Shown piece by piece: positions 25,030 through 36,649 of a DNA stretch of 64,000 nt. Every line of letters begins with the position of its first letter. Positions within the stretch are counted from its first letter, which is position 1. The stretch spans positions 1 through 64,000 of the forward strand of contig NC_092410.1 in the NCBI RefSeq assembly GCF_009017415.1, given 5' to 3'. The notes under the pieces were generated by a model. The model worked only from the letters and a program-made list of their open reading frames with translations. It had not been told where the DNA came from and did no database searches. The translations under genes and the position numbers were made by a program. Origin of the DNA: Aspergillus flavus. Its lineage: Eukaryota > Ascomycota > Eurotiomycetes > Eurotiales > Aspergillaceae.

Positions 25030-25890
25030 ATGTCTGGACACTTGGTCCAGCCTGCTCAGTAGCCATCTCTCTGAGTGACATTATCATGCCCGTATTGATC
25101 GTCGAACCGAGTTGTCAATGGCTGCCATGCCCATCAAGTAGCAGAAGGCAATATCGGCCAGTATATCGACCAGTAGTAGGTATAAACGTCTGGTGTAACC
25201 AACCTAGACATATTACGTCGGTCGACTAACCATTTGCATCTGTTTCCATACGCCAATGTGGTGGTAGATCCGTCTCCTACCAGCCCTCAACATGGTCCTC
25301 GCCTTTAAAGATAATACAAGGTGGAAGGGCCCAACCAGTAGAGTCAATAGACTCAATATAAATAACTCATCTCCAGATTTCCTGGCTGTAGTAGTTTAGA
25401 TTTTCCATACATTCCTGCTCTGGTAACTAGTTTAGTGGTAAATATCGAGCCTATTGCAACACCAGTCTCATCAACGTTGTAGATATTGTCCGGTCTAATG
25501 CCATACTGCATTATAGTGATCTGAGCCCGATTGAACCCCTTACGTATAAGTTCGGCATCCTTACACTTAGCGCGTTCATTGCTACAGCGGCGGGAAAACG
25601 AGTTTTTAGCTCATCTCTGCGTCTGCGTTGAATCAAATCATATACCCATTTTTCACCAACTGTAGTAGGAGCGGTATCGCCACGTTTAGCAAGTAGAATA
25701 TTGGCCATTTTGGTATATGCCCCCCCCCCCCCCCCCTCCCCCCCGGCGCCTCCCGGCTCCACGTCGATATAATGATATAGTCGAGTGTACCAATGATTCC
25801 TCTTCATTTTGAGTCATTTTATGGCCATTGGCGCGTGCTTCAGCGCGAAAGGTATGCTCCTTAATCGTTCTTGAGGCGTACAATAAGGAA
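25030..25890 (-). pseudogene. Fossil Fot1/pogo DDE transposase fragment, N-terminal half
   Basis: Read on the minus strand in shifting frames, the segment shows a transposase N-terminal half: ASRTIKEHTFRAEARANGHK (25880-25820), MANILLAKRGDTAPTTVGEK (about 25710-25650), WVYDLIQRR, then DNIYNVDETGVAIG (about 25495-25450) and STGWALPPCIIFKGEDHVE (about 25340-25290). The order (CENP-B/HTH region, first DDE aspartate, WALPP--IFKG) is that of Fot1/pogo transposases. Frames are broken by a C17-T-C7 tract at 25720-25744 and by other shifts. The C-terminal half is missing. It is less AT-biased than the copies at 11-14 kb, so it decayed mainly by indels, not by C-to-T change. Confidence 0.8.
25720..25744. 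repeat. Homopolymer C tract inside the transposase relic
   Basis: Seventeen C, one T, then seven C. It interrupts the transposase frame and may also be a place of sequencing or assembly error in length. Confidence 0.8.
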
Positions 25891-26556
25891 CATTAAAAAG
25901 ACGTGAGTTTTCCTGAATACTGCTTATGTTCTAATCTTTTGAAGCTGAAGTGGCTAATAAGATCCTTTATTCCTGCTCCGCTTGAGCCTTTGTGCTTTTA
26001 AGCATTTTTGGCTGTATGGTTAGTGGTCGAAAAGTTTCATTTCTGAAAAAGACGCGCGGGGTGCCGCATTCCATTAGCAGGCTTCAAGTTGACCGGCTCG
26101 CTTAGTTACATGCTCTTCTTGGTGGATTGTGTTGTTCGGATATCGATTCTTTCTTCTGCTCTCTTCAGTTTCAATACTCTTGCTGCGAGCTCTAGATTGT
26201 GGAATAGCTTGAAGAATATGATAATCATATTTTGAGCCATGGCAGTGACAAGGGTTGGGCTCCGCCGGAGTCTAGAACCAAGATCAACCAGATAGTAAAT
26301 GAAAATATTGGTGCCTTTATCTTAACATAACCTTGTTAATTGGGTTGGAAAAGCTCCGAAACAAAACTGTCAGGTTTTCAAAGCTAGCCATTAATAAATT
26401 TACATTACGGCAGGCAAGACTCGTCTGCTTTCTCAATGATAAGGCTGGGCCTATCACTGTATACCACACAGTAACAAGAGAGAGTTATCAAATTCCCAAA
26501 AAAGCAAATCGAGCCTTCAATACATTCTTATTTTCACCTTGCTTTCCTCTTCCGAC
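25891..26556. other. Spacer without recognisable genes
   Basis: Mixed composition. The open frame at 26333-26560 (plus) has no family resemblance and overlaps the 3' end of the gene at 26557-27140. Confidence 0.45.
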
Positions 26557-27140
26557 TTAGATGGTCAGGAGTTTGATGTCATCTTTAAAATGGCCATCAA
26601 ATCTCACACTAACATCATAGTGAAACCATACCTCTGCGCTGTGTATCAGTAAATTGGATTAAAAGACAGGAAGAATACCTAGAATTGGCTGTACCATTTC
26701 CATTTTTTAAATATAGCCGTACCTCTCCTTTCGCGAGGAAGAGATCAATCCTTCCCACAACACCGTCGTTCAAGTTGCCGAAAAGGTTGAGGATATGCGC
26801 ACCAAATACCTCAAGCCGGATACCTACCTCCAAAGTGCTGGTATCAATATAGCCAACAATCTAAAAACTAGTCAGAATATAATCTTGAGTGGGGGAGCAT
26901 CAAGCATTCCTTGGCTGGCCCGAAGGAGAAATCAACCTCATGCACAGCCCGGGAATCAACAGGAGGGGCTATAGGCAGAGAATTGACTGTTGGGATTTGC
27001 TTGGCGTTGAAGACAGTAGGATGGCCGTCCTTCTTTGCCTCCTGTTCCACGGCGACAACAAATCCTGGCTGAGTTAGCAAAGATCAGTCAGGTGATTCCT
27101 CATACATACCGGCGCGGACTTCACCAGTTCGTTCTGCCAT
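26557..27140 (-). CDS. Small four-exon protein of unknown function
   Basis: My model is complement(join(26557..26633, 26695..26860, 26937..27064, 27110..27140)). It gives 133 residues with correct phases at all three junctions. Introns are 45, 76 and 61 nt; the first has GTATGT and a GCTAAC branch site. The product starts MAERTGEVRAGFVVAVEQEA, continues with VDSRAVHE joined to IVGYIDTSTLEVGIRLEVFG, and ends LYLKNGNEVWFHYDVSVRFD then IKLLTI. The strongly alternating C-terminal half suggests a beta-rich domain. I have the impression of similar unnamed Aspergillus proteins but cannot give a family. No signal peptide or membrane segment is seen. The second donor (GTTGAT) is weak, so residues around that junction are the least sure. 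Confidence 0.65.
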
Positions 27141-28729
27141 TGTGCGTTATGGATGCTAGTTTAACTGGTTGTCAATGTACTGGAATATTTCTGATGAAGA
27201 GTTGATAAACACCGAGAGGAAATTTTGCCTATATTTATAGTCTAAGATTACATATTAGGTACTGGTAGACAAAGTAATATTACGTAGGTATGATCAGTCA
27301 TAACATCCAGGCCTACTGGTTGAGGTAACCCTCACAGCATCTTAGTCTTTACTTCATTGGCTTTTAGTCCGAATACATGGTCTAGACCATGACAAGTTGT
27401 AAGTCTAGACAATGAAGATGATGCAAGCAGCTTTTAACCCACGCCAAGTCTTATGCAGCCAGATAGTAAACTGTTGTAAGTCTATGTCCGATCCTATTAC
27501 CCACTTTATTGACTTAAATGTTACAGTGACATTCTATAATGATCTCACTCTTGTAGTCAACGTGTAGTTCTTGCCTTTCGCGGGTGACTAGTGAACCTAG
27601 TGAATTGGAAAGGATTGCAACATAGTACTTGCGTATTTGTCCTGATCGTGACATCTAAGTTATAGTAAGTTGCAAATGAACCTTTACTCGCACTTACCTG
27701 GGGCCTTCGGTGACTCCTCACCGGCTCAAGACAGACCGGACTCAACAAGTCCACAAAGGTTTGGAAGCATGAGTTACGGGAGTGATGCCCTGTACCGGTG
27801 TATACTAACCTACTGTAACTAAATTCTGGATGTCACTTTAAAATCTAATAAATGAGCATGGATAAGTTCTTGTGGTACTGGTTATGATAGAGTTGGATGC
27901 AACAAAGGCTTTTGGTGCACGATTGTCCACTTGCTCTTTCCGTAGCTTCTGGGCCAGCATCGACTCAAGGAAGAGCTTTCAGAGACGAATAAGCAGAAAC
28001 ACTGGTTTTTGTGATCATCTGCCCGATGAACCAGTACGTGAGTATCATACAAGGGCTCCAGTCCAGCAATTTACTGGGGGATTGAGGATCCTAGATGAAA
28101 CCATTTACTATTATGCAATCAAGAGAAAAAGAGAGAGGGTTTATCCGTGATGTTATACTGGTATAAAGTGCTGTCTTCAGCATAGCTCTGTGCGCTCTCT
28201 CATTACAGAATTAGAAATAGCAGCTCCAATTCACACCAAAGGCAAAGGAATAGAACTGTCTTTGTACCAGAATCTATCAGATTCTTCATTATATACTTTG
28301 TAAACTGACCACTCACAGTTGTTGGCTTTTTACAGATGCTTGCAGATCAATGCTAGCGCCAAATGTCAATGATCCAAGGTTGAAGACCCATCTATACTTT
28401 GTGCCTCAATGGATATATTATCCCTAGTAAAACTCAAAAATATCTGTCATAACCGTAGCGGGTAACACCTGTTTAAGACGAATGACGAAAACACGTTGCA
28501 GTCAAGTTAGCGCATACCTCATTTCCGCATCGAAATATGGTCGAAGTCGCTCATTGGTTCTGTGTACATCCGTTCAAGAACCCATGCTACCCTGCTGACT
28601 AAAGTGGACACCTCACTTTTCGCCTTAGAGTTGTTGAATTATTTCTCATCGTGACGATCACTGCAGCGCGGGGGCGCTCATACGCGAGGTCTAATGATAA
28701 ATAGCTACGGATCTATGGGTGCAGTATCT
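27141..28729. other. Long spacer without supported genes
   Basis: About 1.6 kb. Open frames at 27557-27754 (minus) and 27872-28150 (plus) have no recognisable motifs or splice partners. I see nothing further. Confidence 0.45.
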
Positions 28730-29100
28730 TGAGCTTCATCATCCTCAACTCACGCTGTGTATACTCCCGATCTTCCTGGACTAAAAGGCCCTCTGTATAA
28801 GCTATCTGACGATTAGATAGCTTTTTTTTCTGCTGTAGTTCCAAGACTGTAGCCTGTAATATTGATTTTCTCGAGTTAAATAGCCCCATGGTTGTATATA
28901 ATTTCACACCTCTTAATCAGCTAATTAAACCAGCTTTAGTAGGAGAACAAGGGCTCTGTGCATGACCTCTTAGTACTCCCTTGATTGCCTACCTTTTTAG
29001 CTGCTTGATATTGTAAGGTGTTTTTGGTGCTGGCTTAATTGCTCGACTGCCTGGTGGTATAGGAATATCAAGTATTCTCTGTAGTAAACGCTATGATCGA
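28730..29100 (-). pseudogene. Fossil Fot1/pogo transposase fragment, C-terminal end
   Basis: On the minus strand, in two or more frames, the segment reads RAIKPAPKTPYNIKQLKR (about 29060-29000), then SPCSPTKAGLI, LIKRCEIIYNHGA and KKLSNRQIAYTEGLLVQE (about 28830-28780). This is the order of the C-terminal tail of Fot1/pogo transposases (KTP-----QL-RQ, then an SP-SP---L--LIK-C region, then a basic stretch and LT/LxVQE). The catalytic core is absent nearby, and the fragment cannot be the missing half of the relic at 25.0-25.9 kb because it lies on the wrong side of it. Confidence 0.55.
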
Positions 29101-30561
29101 GCGTCAGAATAGCTCTTGATAAATGTTATGGATTTCCTTCTATAGATGGGCCGAGGCATCCAGTATCTTCATAGATCATACGATCTTCATGGTAGCCAAT
29201 GTCCATATGACGGAACCCAGACAATCCTGCCCCAAATCAATCACGTCAAATTTAGCTTTTTTTTATAGGCCCGTATCGTGATTACAGCTGTCGAAACAAA
29301 GCAGCAACAGAGCACTTGATTACCTATTAAACCAATTGCACTGCTGATGGAAAGAATCGAAAATTGTACTTAAGTAAAATAAGCCTAGTACAATGCAGTA
29401 TAGAATAGTGTTGAGCTCCGCTGTTGATTAGCAATCTACGACTAAGCAATGCACCTCTCTCGATTGTTACACAATAAGCCAACAATCTATAATACTGTCA
29501 AAAACCCACTTATGGTTATAAAATAACAAATAGTTATTGTAGCCGGATTGGTAAACTTTGAAATTTAGCATTTACTCTGGGCTACTACCTAGATGTGTAA
29601 AAAGGATTGCAATTCATCTACTGCAAAAACTATTTCGATGGTAGGTAGTAATTAATACGTTTAGAGACATGGTTGACAAAACCATATTATCAGACTAGTA
29701 ACTAGATAATAAAAGACTCAATATTGATTTGGTCAAGTAGGGTATAGATAAGGCCTGCGTTATCTGGGCTCTAGTGTCATCTGAGAAGCATGAGCTGCTT
29801 TGCTAAATTCTGAACCAATTACCGTTGGCGGCTTCCTCATACCACGAGTTCAGTTAAGGTTTTACTGAGTCTTGGCCAACCACTAGTGCACTTAAGAGCG
29901 GCCAATTTCCCATGAAGCAATTGTGTTAGTACTACGCAAGGGTTTTTTTTTTTTTTTTTTTTTTCTTTTCTCCAAATAAAGGTATCACATCAGGACTATC
30001 TCAACAGGAAGAGTTTCTATATTTTTTGTATAGTCGAGATTTTAATGAGGGAAAATGGGATCAATAGCTTAGAAACTAAGCCATTTGGAAGGACGGTGCA
30101 CTTCATTCGTTTAAACAGTGGTAGTTCAGATGATGTGAAGACCTTTCCAACGGGTGGAAATGTTTAATCAAATAGGAAGTAGTCTCCTGTCCTATGGCAT
30201 CAACAGATTCAATCTGTAGAAATCATGTCACTAGCTAAAGTAGCCAGTTTAGCAACAACAACAAAAATTACATGGAACCGCCCCTCATGGTTACGTTTAT
30301 TTAAGACATTGTTTCACTCAGGTGACTCAAAACCATTCACCTAGTGATTTACAGACTGAAGACGTCGGATACACCCAAATTCTCCCAAGGGTCTAGATTC
30401 TTTAACATCATACCAGCGTAGCAGCCACAGTCCATTGTTGTATTTGGTGATCTAAAACTAGTTAAATACTCGGTCGCTGCACCTTGGAAAATGTAAGCAC
30501 AATGTGTTCTTTTTGCCAACAATAAAACCTGCGTAGAAAGCACGGCCCAGTGTTACCCAGG
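29101..30561. other. Spacer with a poly-T tract
   Basis: No gene is supported. Positions 29943-29964 are a run of 22 T. The remaining short frames (30349-30543 and 30580-30768 on minus) have no family resemblance and the latter is opposite the first exons of the DUF2235 gene. Confidence 0.5.
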
Positions 30562-31917
30562 ATGTCCGACCTTCCTTGGTCAGAGCGAAAGAGGCTTATT
30601 GTTTGCTGTGATGGTTAGTATATACTTTCGTTGAACTGTCATTATATCTGATGATATGATAGGTACCTGGCAAGATTCTACCGGGGACTCATTCAAGCCC
30701 CCCACGAATGTGACTCGCATTAGCAGAGCGATCAGTCGCGACGCGGTGACTATAGAAAATGATGCCAAGAAGCGGATTTCACAAATTGTCTATTACCAGA
30801 AAGGAGTAGGAACAGGTAATCTGCTAGGCGATAAACTAGGCGGTGGTAAGTAAATCATGGACTAGCAAATGCTTTAGGAGGAACATAATAACCTAGAATA
30901 GGTGCACTTGGTTTGGGACTTAGCGCGAACGTACGCGCAGCTTATGCCTTCCTTGCCGATAATTACGATGATGGTGATGAAATCTTCTTCTTTGGTTACT
31001 CCCGTGGTGCTTATACAGCACGAGCTGTAGCTGGCCTTGTTACTCGGTTCGGCCTTCTTACACCACGGGGGATGGACAACTTCACAACACTGTATAATGA
31101 ATTCTACGGTCGACACCACAAACCTGCGTCTGAATTGGAGGATAAGTATAAGGACAGAAAAAGGCGGGAAAAGGTTGGTTTTCGTGAACCATTGCCCCCG
31201 TATACTATTAAAATAATCGGGGTGTGGGACACGGTGGCATTTCACAACAATCTTGCGAGCCGGCTGTTTGGGGAGAAGCTTGAACTACCGAATACAGTAT
31301 TATCGCCTGATGTTGAGTATGCGTTCCAAGCATTAGCACTAGATGAAGATAGAAACGCATACCAGCCTGTAATTTGGCACCTTCCCAAAAACCATGGCCG
31401 ACAGGAGCTTCTCCAGGTTTGGTTTTCAGGACACCATTCTGATATAGGTGGGGGGACAGAAGAACCTCGTCTTTCTGATATTGCCCTGGCATGGATGGTG
31501 GCACAGTGCACCAAGAACATGCAGTTGGGTATTGACTTGGAATATTTTTATGACCATCAGTCAACAGGGATTCAGCCTTGGGCGACACACTTGGTTGATG
31601 TTAATCCAACGAAAAGTATCTTCGCACGATTCTTCGAAAAGTTCTTGGGCCATTCTCCTAGAACACCTCTTGGATACCCACCTGACGAGGGTAATCTGGA
31701 TATTACTAATGAATATATTCACCAGTCCATTGAGGAGCGGGATTTCAAATCATGGCCCTCGGCTGTCGTGAAAGGTCGCGGTACCAGACCATACTGGGTC
31801 CTAGCTGATGGTAAGGAGATCAAGCAGATAGATGCGATCCAAGTGGAACATGACTTGAAGGGGCGAATCAGGAAGGTCAATCCAAACGAGTGGGATGATG
31901 CTCGAAATACTCCCTGA
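30562..31917 (+). CDS. DUF2235 (Tle1-like) alpha/beta-hydrolase
   Basis: Model join(30562..30613, 30663..30845, 30902..31917), 416 residues, introns 49 and 56 nt (GTTAGT and GTAAGT donors). The longer open frame from 30913 starts with TTG and is only exon 3. The protein opens with a short leader and CCDGTW (residues 15-20), has YQKGVGTG, then the nucleophile motif GYSRGAYTAR with Ser112, GVWDTVA with a likely catalytic Asp, and FSGHHSDIGGG with a likely catalytic His region. This is the DUF2235 fold, shared with bacterial type VI lipase effectors of the Tle1 group and with many fungal proteins of unknown substrate. No signal peptide is seen, so a cytosolic lipase or esterase is the likeliest role. 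Substrate is not predictable. It stands alone, with 1.3 kb or more of spacer on both sides. Confidence 0.88.
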
Positions 31918-33852
31918 TGGATATACTGTCTCTTGACATAAGTTACAACTTCAACCTACGACTGCCTGCTACAACTTTGTACTTTTGAATGCCTTTTTCT
32001 TCCTTGTATTTATTGGTAGTGGAAGACAAGACCCTCTTCTTGAGCTCTTTCCCTTGTTACAATAGGGTTTACACTTTTGTCACGACTAACTACCTTGCCC
32101 TACCAAATTATCTGAGTAGCCAATAAGTAGAATTGAAATATTCTACTCCAGTCTAAGCACTTCGAATTAATTACATGGTATTTGCCTGCACTGAAACTGG
32201 ACTTAAACCAGTCAAAACGCCGCTTTTTTGCTCTCTCTCTCATCCAAAACATACCAGGTCGGTTCTGAGTCGGGTGACTCTTAGAATTTATGAGGATAGC
32301 CTAAACCATGGGGAAGCAGCTCTGCCAGGTACTCTAGAATATCTATTTAGCATGCCATTCCATTGCCAAGTATGATCATATGCACGTCATTACTTCGCTG
32401 GTTGTAATCCATCGCGGTATTCTAAGCCAGTGCTAGGAAGATGAGAATATAATCCTTACTAAACTACCACTAAAATCCAGAGTCCAACACCAATAGTCTA
32501 TAGAAACATAATATGACAGTCACCCAAGTTGTCTAAGCTAAAGGCTTAAAGTATGCGTTCTTATGCTGTATTTATAATATCTGGTGAGGGCGTAGCGTTA
32601 AAAGCTTAGTAGAACAACCGTTGCAACGAATCCACATATAAAATTTACATAGAAACAGATTGCATAACTATGGTAAACATTTTCTACGCCTTAACCTTAT
32701 TCAGTGCTTTGATTGATTGCTACTAGATATATATTTTACACTAGTAGAGAACTTTTCCGAACCACATTAAGATAATATATATCGCAAACCTTAAAGTTAG
32801 CTTTGAGTCAAGGCGCATTTTAACTTTCGCGGTCATGCCAACCCAAACTTTTAACTAAATTCACCAGAGTCAAGGATTGCAAATTGAGTTTGTGTTAACA
32901 CAAAGTATCATAGATCCAGTTCGGTTGCGCTTAGTAAGATCTGGCCATTCGAGTATTTTGTTGGAACCATGGTTTATATGAAAGGTCGAGCTCTCTGTAG
33001 TCCCAGCGTTGATATACATTCTTTAGAGCCCAGATGGGCAACGAGTCTGCGAACCGGAATCTAGACTCACAGAATATGGAAACGTCAAGAAAGGTAATAT
33101 CGAATCCTTTTCCAGTCCTAAATAATGGGTAGTCAATTTAACTGCAGGGAGTAGTTGGGAACTACTTGTTAAAGGTCGGCGCTGTTGCTTGTCAGGGACA
33201 TGAGGAATTCCTCAAAAAAAGACGAAATATCCAGTGTTTATTTCAACTCCGGTTCTACAACGAATTAATACGTGAAATATGAAGTATCAGAGGCGTCCTG
33301 CAATGTGGGAAGAAAAGGAAGGTGTCTCCTCTCTTTTCAGCACCGTTCAACGTAGTTTAATCTACATACAGCATCCCTTACCCACAATTTAGAACACAAC
33401 ATAGAGTGTTCGCAGAAGGAACTCACCTAGTGCAAATACGTGTTGGTGCAAAACAATAGCTCCTCCAGTATTCCTAGACTACACACTTGGCATCCCTATT
33501 ATTTTTACGAAAAGAAACAGGCTTCCAGCATTTCACTGAACGTACCCTACCTCAATACCAGACAGATATGTTATATCACAGACAGATTCAAATTACTCCT
33601 TCTCAACAACATTAACATTCACTGATAGCAAGTAACCTAGTAATTAATGCCTGTCTAGAACGTGATACGGCTGCCTGCGAGTGCTAAACACTGATTTGTT
33701 TCACATCATTTTAAGATATTGGCAATATGGACTCTTGTACGAATACCTTTTTAAATGCATCAATTTGAGCAAGCCGTGCAATTCGCAGTCAGTCCCTTTC
33801 TCAGAAGCTATTTATTGGCTGATACAATCCGCATTAGACCGTCGTATGAGCA
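31918..33852. other. Long spacer without supported genes
   Basis: About 1.9 kb of moderately AT-rich sequence. Short frames at 32175-32375, 33440-33625 and 33681-33926 (plus) have no recognisable motif; the last is antisense to the end of the phospholipase gene. Confidence 0.45.
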
Positions 33853-34317
33853 CTAGTCGAAGCAATTGCCATCCCCACATAGGACAACCGCCCGGTAGTA
33901 TACTTCCGCAATTGTCAGGCACATGATACGTCTCCAAACTTGTGAAAATCCGCTTTGCCTCCTACATTCATTGTACAAATCTTTCTTGAATGCATTATCA
34001 ATTCTTTCCCTCAGGGCCTCTGTCAATCTATCCTGTGCGCCGACATTCCGATAACCAAAATCATGTCGTCTGCAGCTCGGCTCAAAGTTAAATCCCACTG
34101 GCATATCTGGAGCCATGGTACAGTCATCAGACGACCAATCAAAACAAGGGGGCTCCCTGGCCTCTCGAGCTGCGCTAAAAGCCTCGATACTAGTGTTGAA
34201 GATAAGCTCGTCCACTGTTGCGGCAGTGCATTCATTTTGCCTTTTGGGAGTTGAGGATGCCAGCAGAGCATTGGTACTTGTAAAGAGGGTGAGGGTAGTC
34301 CATATGGAGAACCTCAT
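33853..34317 (-). CDS. Secreted fungal phospholipase A2
   Basis: A single-exon protein of 154 residues from the ATG at 34317; the frame extends upstream only through a TTG. Residues 1-20 form a signal peptide, and Lys25-Arg26 is a possible Kex2-type processing site. The mature part has the prokaryotic/fungal PLA2 signature: DWSSDDCT, then CRRHDFGYRN with the catalytic His85-Asp86 pair, and paired cysteines (C30, C58, C66, C82 and later ones) suited to disulfides. Length is normal for the family, which hydrolyses the sn-2 ester of phospholipids in a calcium-dependent way. It is predicted to be secreted. It lies between the DUF2235 lipase-like gene and the NLR region. Whether it acts outside the cell or in self/non-self reactions cannot be told from sequence. 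Confidence 0.9.
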   Translation of the reverse strand: MRFSIWTTLTLFTSTNALLASSTPKRQNECTAATVDELIFNTSIEAFSAAREAREPPCFDWSSDDCTMAPDMPVGFNFEPSCRRHDFGYRNVGAQDRLTEALRERIDNAFKKDLYNECRRQSGFSQVWRRIMCLTIAEVYYRAVVLCGDGNCFD

Positions 34318-35959
34318 GCCGAACTTATTATACGGCCTCAATTAGTTATGTAAAACCAAATACGTTGGAGTACAGACTTGCCAGTAAATAGGTATCTGCA
34401 CGTTAGGTGTTAATGGTGTATAAAGAAATGGTAAACCCTTTTCAAGGAGATGCAAATAATGGCTAGTACTATTAGAAAGTGGGAGCAGACTCTCGTATAA
34501 CGGTGCTTTAAGTACGAAAAACGAGAAGGTAACCAAGTATGATCGAAGCATGATTTCATGCTGATGATATCAATGATAAAACTAGACTTGTTTGAAATGA
34601 TAACGTAGTATACAGCATGTGAAAGTAGTTAATTGCAGATATGGTTTAACTTTAAATTCCGTGTAACAGTCACCTTACCTGCTGCACTGATGTCTAGTTC
34701 CAATCTAGCATTGACTTGCCCTTGTGTGTATTCTATACTAAATACAGAGACATTATGCTAAATATCCGGATATAACTACTAAGCTAACAGACTTCTTGAC
34801 AATCAAATTACGTTCAAACTGTCTTATTTCCAAGTGCACACTAGATAGCAGCCCTTTTATAACAATAATCTTTACCACAAGTTGTTGTGGCACAAATAAG
34901 AGAGTATAAGTTCAACTTCTCCTCATTGTTCATCTCCCAATTGTTGTGCCGTAGCTACCCGAACCAAGAGGCACTCAGGTGAATAATCAATGAAACCAGG
35001 AATATTGTTTCTAGTGCGTGAAAATGAAGCAGTCGGATTGATTATGAATTGTGAGTCTAGGTGGTGCTGCAAGTGATGTTAAGGCCATGAGCCCGAACCT
35101 TTTTTGCAGGTCGGAGACTCGAAAATTTGGTTGACACTCACCCAAGGCCTGCTTTTCCCACCCTTCCCAATTCTCTTTTTTAGCACCTGAGTGCAGTCTT
35201 TTAGTTTTTCTGACCCGTTAGGTCTTCTGACAACTAGAATGCTAACTTTGGCATTCGAAGCTTTCATGTTTAAAGACAGAGGTTTAAAGACAGAGTAAAC
35301 AAGCTGTTTTCGCATGTTGCAGGTCACATTGAGACAATGGTCTTCAACGATCTAGCCCAAAAAGAAAGCCTGGAAACGAAAAAGAGTTTCCTCTCTAGAC
35401 TTTTTCAAACCCACTCAGCCCAAGAGGAACTTGTTGGGATTAGAGTTGCAGTTTTGCTAAAATCTGATGACAATTATTTTGTGGCTAAAGTCTAGGTCGT
35501 GCTGCTGTCGTGAAGTTGCTGCAAACGGCCAAGGCTCAGTGGCTCCACTCACGGAGGAACCACCCGTCAACCATTAGAGCCGGGAAAAAAATGAATTATT
35601 GCAGCTAAGCAATGCATGAGTGTACGTGTAACCTTCTCACCCTGCTTCGCGGGTATAGTGGTATGACCAAAGTCGTTTCTGAATTCTGTTTCCTGTACAC
35701 AGCAACCGTGCTCAACTTGCCAGGCTATTCTAGATCCTGAAGCTACCCACAGAAGGTATGTTGAAACTGCGGTTTAGGCGCCAGGGATTATGTTATAATG
35801 GACACATATTCTCACACTAGCCTGCTTGTTGTTAAGCCCTCTTCTATCTTATTCCCTTCCATGCCAAGGACTCTCCAAAATATCTCCCTTTCTTTACTCA
35901 AGCACGGCTACAAACACCTAGTCCGTCATAGTATCATACAGTATAAATAAAGCTCCAGA
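34318..35959. other. Long spacer without supported genes
   Basis: About 1.6 kb. The short frames (34342-34551 and 35079-35327 on minus) are unrecognised. At 35274-35297 a short TTTAAAGACAGAG duplication occurs. TATAAATA at 35942 lies only 18 bp before the next ATG. Confidence 0.45.
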
Positions 35960-36376
35960 ATGGCCACAGCACCGCATGTCCTCGTAGTATCCGGTGTCCT
36001 CAGCGGCGTCGACAACGAATTTTTCGGTACTCACGAGAGAATGTACCGGCCTGTCTACACTAGAGTAGTTCTATCAGAGGACGCTCCCCAGACCTTCTTT
36101 ACATGGTCCGAAGGCTGGGGCGGGGAATGTCGCCTGGAAGTCACCATTACCGCCCAGCTTAATCAAAATCGGCACATTTTCGTCACCGTCAACGGAAAGT
36201 TCTATGAGGGCACGAGCGAAGCAACTATGGATTTAGCAGATGAGCAAACACAGTCTGCACTGGTGCCGAAGAGCGGACTTCCTATCCCATTCTCGTTGCA
36301 GTTTTTTAACCGAGAGCCTTTCGGAGGCGATACAGCGACTATCTCAGTGACCTTTGTTAATGTTGTGGAGGAGTGA
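35960..36376 (+). CDS. Small beta-rich protein, paralogue of the gene at 9728
   Basis: Single exon, 138 residues, ATG at 35960 in a good context (CAGAATGGCC). The sequence is a diverged copy of the protein at 9728: the N-terminal HVLVVSGVLS region, WGGECRLEVTITAQL, KFYEGTSEA and the C-terminal TISVTFVNVVEE all have counterparts there. Alternating hydrophobic residues indicate a compact beta fold. There is no signal peptide and no transmembrane segment. The family is not one I can name. Small cytosolic beta proteins of this type in fungal subtelomeres include lectin-like and pore-forming groups, but no diagnostic motif of either is visible here. Confidence 0.75.
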   Translation: MATAPHVLVVSGVLSGVDNEFFGTHERMYRPVYTRVVLSEDAPQTFFTWSEGWGGECRLEVTITAQLNQNRHIFVTVNGKFYEGTSEATMDLADEQTQSALVPKSGLPIPFSLQFFNREPFGGDTATISVTFVNVVEE

Positions 36377-36649
36377 GATTTTTTCCACTATACTTGGTCT
36401 CTGATTTTTCGGCAGTCGGTCTTTTTTAATTGGGGTTTTGGTTTCGGTTGTAGTCATTCTGTCTAAGCTATTCAAAATACATGGATTCTGTTAGCATAGT
36501 ATTGGGGCTGGCTAGGAAGGAATGATAAATTGAATCAGATAATAGATTGACTAATCATATAAGGCAACTAGGGCTTAGGCATTCAAAGCTCTGGATCAGA
36601 AGAATAGAAGAGATCAAAGAATAAATAGGAAATCTGACTATCTTATACC
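36377..36649. other. Short spacer before the PKS relic
   Basis: No feature recognised. Confidence 0.4.

Noticed and set aside
27872..28150. 92-residue plus-strand frame as a gene
   Set aside because: No family resemblance, no splice partners and no conserved start context.
29943..29964. T22 tract as terminator or transposon tail
   Set aside because: No retroposon body is attached and no gene ends there; it is listed only as part of the spacer.
35942..35949. TATAAATA before the gene at 35960 as its TATA box
   Set aside because: It is 18 bp before the ATG, which would place the transcript start inside the coding region.
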